A stretch of 64,000 nucleotides of DNA. Origin: Pictodentalium vernedei. Lineage: Eukaryota; Mollusca; Scaphopoda; Dentaliida; Dentaliidae. The stretch is taken from positions 58,650,584 through 58,714,583 of the forward strand of contig CM062296.1 of NCBI GenBank assembly GCA_031216915.1. Reading direction: 5' to 3'. This document shows, piece after piece, positions 62,767 through 64,000 of this stretch (position 1 is its first letter; each line of letters opens with the position of its first letter). The notes below the pieces were generated by a model. That model had not been told where the DNA came from. It did not search any database and saw nothing but the letters and a program-made list of their open reading frames with translations. Position numbers and translations under genes: made by a program.

Positions 62767-64000
62767 ATGGATGACATAAATATTTACAGAATGCGAGTGG
62801 GTCTCTTCACTGTTCTTGCGCCTAGCGGTGCACCGGGAAAACGCAGACTGGATATGTCATGCCTTATACTTGTTAACCTTGTACTTCGGTTCAGTTGCAT
62901 GGGAGTAACCCTAATGCTATCTCTGATGCTTGTCGAATCAACATTAAAAGAAGTTCTATTAAAACACAAAAAATACCTGTATAATGGACTTGATAACCGC
63001 CTGAAATATGCGTGTTCGAACCGACATTCCAGCTTAAAGTCCCACATTACAATTAATACACCAAACGCGACCTTACCAGATGGTACGTCATTACATAACT
63101 TACGCAGTCTAACTAAAATTGCGCTCCCTATGTTGCAAATATTATGTCTTATGTTTACGTGTGCTTTAATGTTGTTAATTCTCTCCGGTGATATTGAAGT
63201 AAATCCTGGACCTTCAAGTGAGATCAGTACAATCGATAATACTTCATCAACAGGAACGCGGATTTGTCACTTCAATATCCGAAGCCAAAGACCTAAACTC
63301 GATATATTGCAATGTGAAATATCTGCATATGATATATGTGCTCTTACCGAAACATGGTTAGGATCTTCCGATAACAATAATGATATTCATCTAAACGGGT
63401 TTCAAGAGGTACTGCGGAAAGATCGTCCAACAAGGGGAGGTGATGTTGCGGTTTACATTAAGATTGGCATACCATCCAAACCAAGACCAGATCTCGGACT
63501 GGCTGCGCTTGAATGCTTATGGGTCGAACTATACACTCCCAGTGGCTCGTTTCTACTTGGTATCTTCTACCGACCTCCGAATAGTGATAATGAAGTCTGG
63601 GAAATGATCTCTGCCTCTATTGAGAAAGCGAAAGACTCTGGATTCTCGGACCTCATTATTACTGGTGATTTTAACGATAATCTACTCTCTCAGAAAAGGG
63701 GAAAATTTAGTGACGTTGCTGACTATTTTAACCTTAAACAGGTTGTATCAGAACCAACGTTTTTCACGGAGACGTCAGCGACATTGCTCGACCCAATTGC
63801 AGTTAGCGATTCCATCAATGCGCTAACAACTGAGGTAGCTGATCCATTTTTACCAGATTTAACCAAGTATCAGTGTCCTGTGTGTTTTGCGGTTGACTTT
63901 AGGAAAACGACTGTAAGGAGTTTCAAACGTCGGGTATGGTTATATAACGAGGGCGATTATAATAGGTTGAATAATGCATTGGTAAACAATGACTGGGATA
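62767..64000 (+). CDS. LINE ORF with 2A ribosome-skipping motif and AP-endonuclease (cut by window end)
   Basis: An uninterrupted frame of about 411 codons from an ATG at 62767 (stop codons lie just upstream in frame) to the window edge. Residues about 120-150 give a hydrophobic stretch then SGDIEVNPGP (codons 63184-63213), the D(V/I)ExNPGP 2A signature, so the ribosome is expected to skip between Gly and Pro. After it comes an AP-type endonuclease: CHFNIRSQRPKLD, CALTETWLG (Glu), LGIFYRPPNS, LIITGDFNDN and LLDPIAVS. The usual Ser-Asp-His before CPV is replaced by KYQCPV, so the catalytic Asp and His look altered. 2A-bearing CR1/L2-group LINEs are known from sea urchins and other invertebrates. 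RT should follow beyond 64000. Confidence 0.88.
   Translation, partial: MDDINIYRMRVGLFTVLAPSGAPGKRRLDMSCLILVNLVLRFSCMGVTLMLSLMLVESTLKEVLLKHKKYLYNGLDNRLKYACSNRHSSLKSHITINTPNATLPDGTSLHNLRSLTKIALPMLQILCLMFTCALMLLILSGDIEVNPGPSSEISTIDNTSSTGTRICHFNIRSQRPKLDILQCEISAYDICALTETWLGSSDNNNDIHLNGFQEVLRKDRPTRGGDVAVYIKIGIPSKPRPDLGLAALECLWVELYTPSGSFLLGIFYRPPNSDNEVWEMISASIEKAKDSGFSDLIITGDFNDNLLSQKRGKFSDVADYFNLKQVVSEPTFFTETSATLLDPIAVSDSINALTTEVADPFLPDLTKYQCPVCFAVDFRKTTVRSFKRRVWLYNEGDYNRLNNALVNNDWD

Overview
The window looks like non-coding, repeat-packed nuclear DNA of a marine invertebrate animal. Signs of this are C2H2 zinc-finger exons with a splice acceptor, several LINE clades (CR1-like, Jockey-like, a 2A-bearing LINE), a Penelope-like element (PLE), tRNA-derived SINEs with a V-SINE-like core, many short terminal-inverted-repeat (TIR) elements, and long AT and poly-G tracts. 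The mix would suit an echinoderm, hemichordate, lancelet or mollusc, but the sequence alone does not fix the phylum. No bacterial operon, rRNA, functional tRNA gene or CRISPR array was seen.

Region by region. 1-12.4 kb: a Jockey-like LINE on the minus strand (about 12.4 kb down to 0.67 kb) is split by a 9.7 kb block. That block is a truncated LINE 3' end whose AT microsatellite holds a giant palindrome and a smaller foldback. The palindrome has arms 2112-5908 and 6643-10462 and carries two head-to-head PLE copies; the longer copy has an OTU-type cysteine protease domain upstream of its reverse transcriptase. 12.4-17.3 kb: CR1 fragments, a TTAA-flanked MITE and a perfect 43-bp-arm palindrome. 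17.4-20.6 kb: block A, a segmental duplicate ending in a decayed zinc-finger exon. 20.6-31.5 kb: dispersed repeats and more LINE fragments nested in one another. 31.5-35.9 kb: a three-deep nest, in which a MITE is split by a LINE that is split by a CR1 copy with an intact 1043-codon ORF2 remnant. 38.3-38.9 kb: a small broken Ty3/gypsy fossil. 39.2-44.7 kb: a nearly full-length but decayed CR1 with an SGNH-esterase ORF1. 44.7-50.6 kb: GATCACTAG-rich complex repeats, a SINE, a 314-bp MITE and unassigned DNA. 50.6-59.6 kb: block B, the paralogue of block A, with an intact zinc-finger exon. Block B was split by a 6558-bp TIR transposon carrying one uninterrupted 1552-codon gene. 59.6-62.8 kb: tandem duplications and microsatellite. 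62.8-64 kb: the start of a LINE open reading frame with a 2A ribosome-skipping motif and an AP-endonuclease domain, running off the window.

The only plausible host gene is the zinc-finger gene, present in two copies. Everything else that codes is, or was, a transposon. The most striking items are the intact large transposon, whose protein joins a DDE-type core, a FEN1/XPG-like nuclease and a cysteine-rich tail (closest to what I recall of the Academ superfamily), its empty paralogous site in block A, the OTU-bearing PLE palindrome and the 2A-LINE. Family names and motif positions are my own reading; no database search was run.
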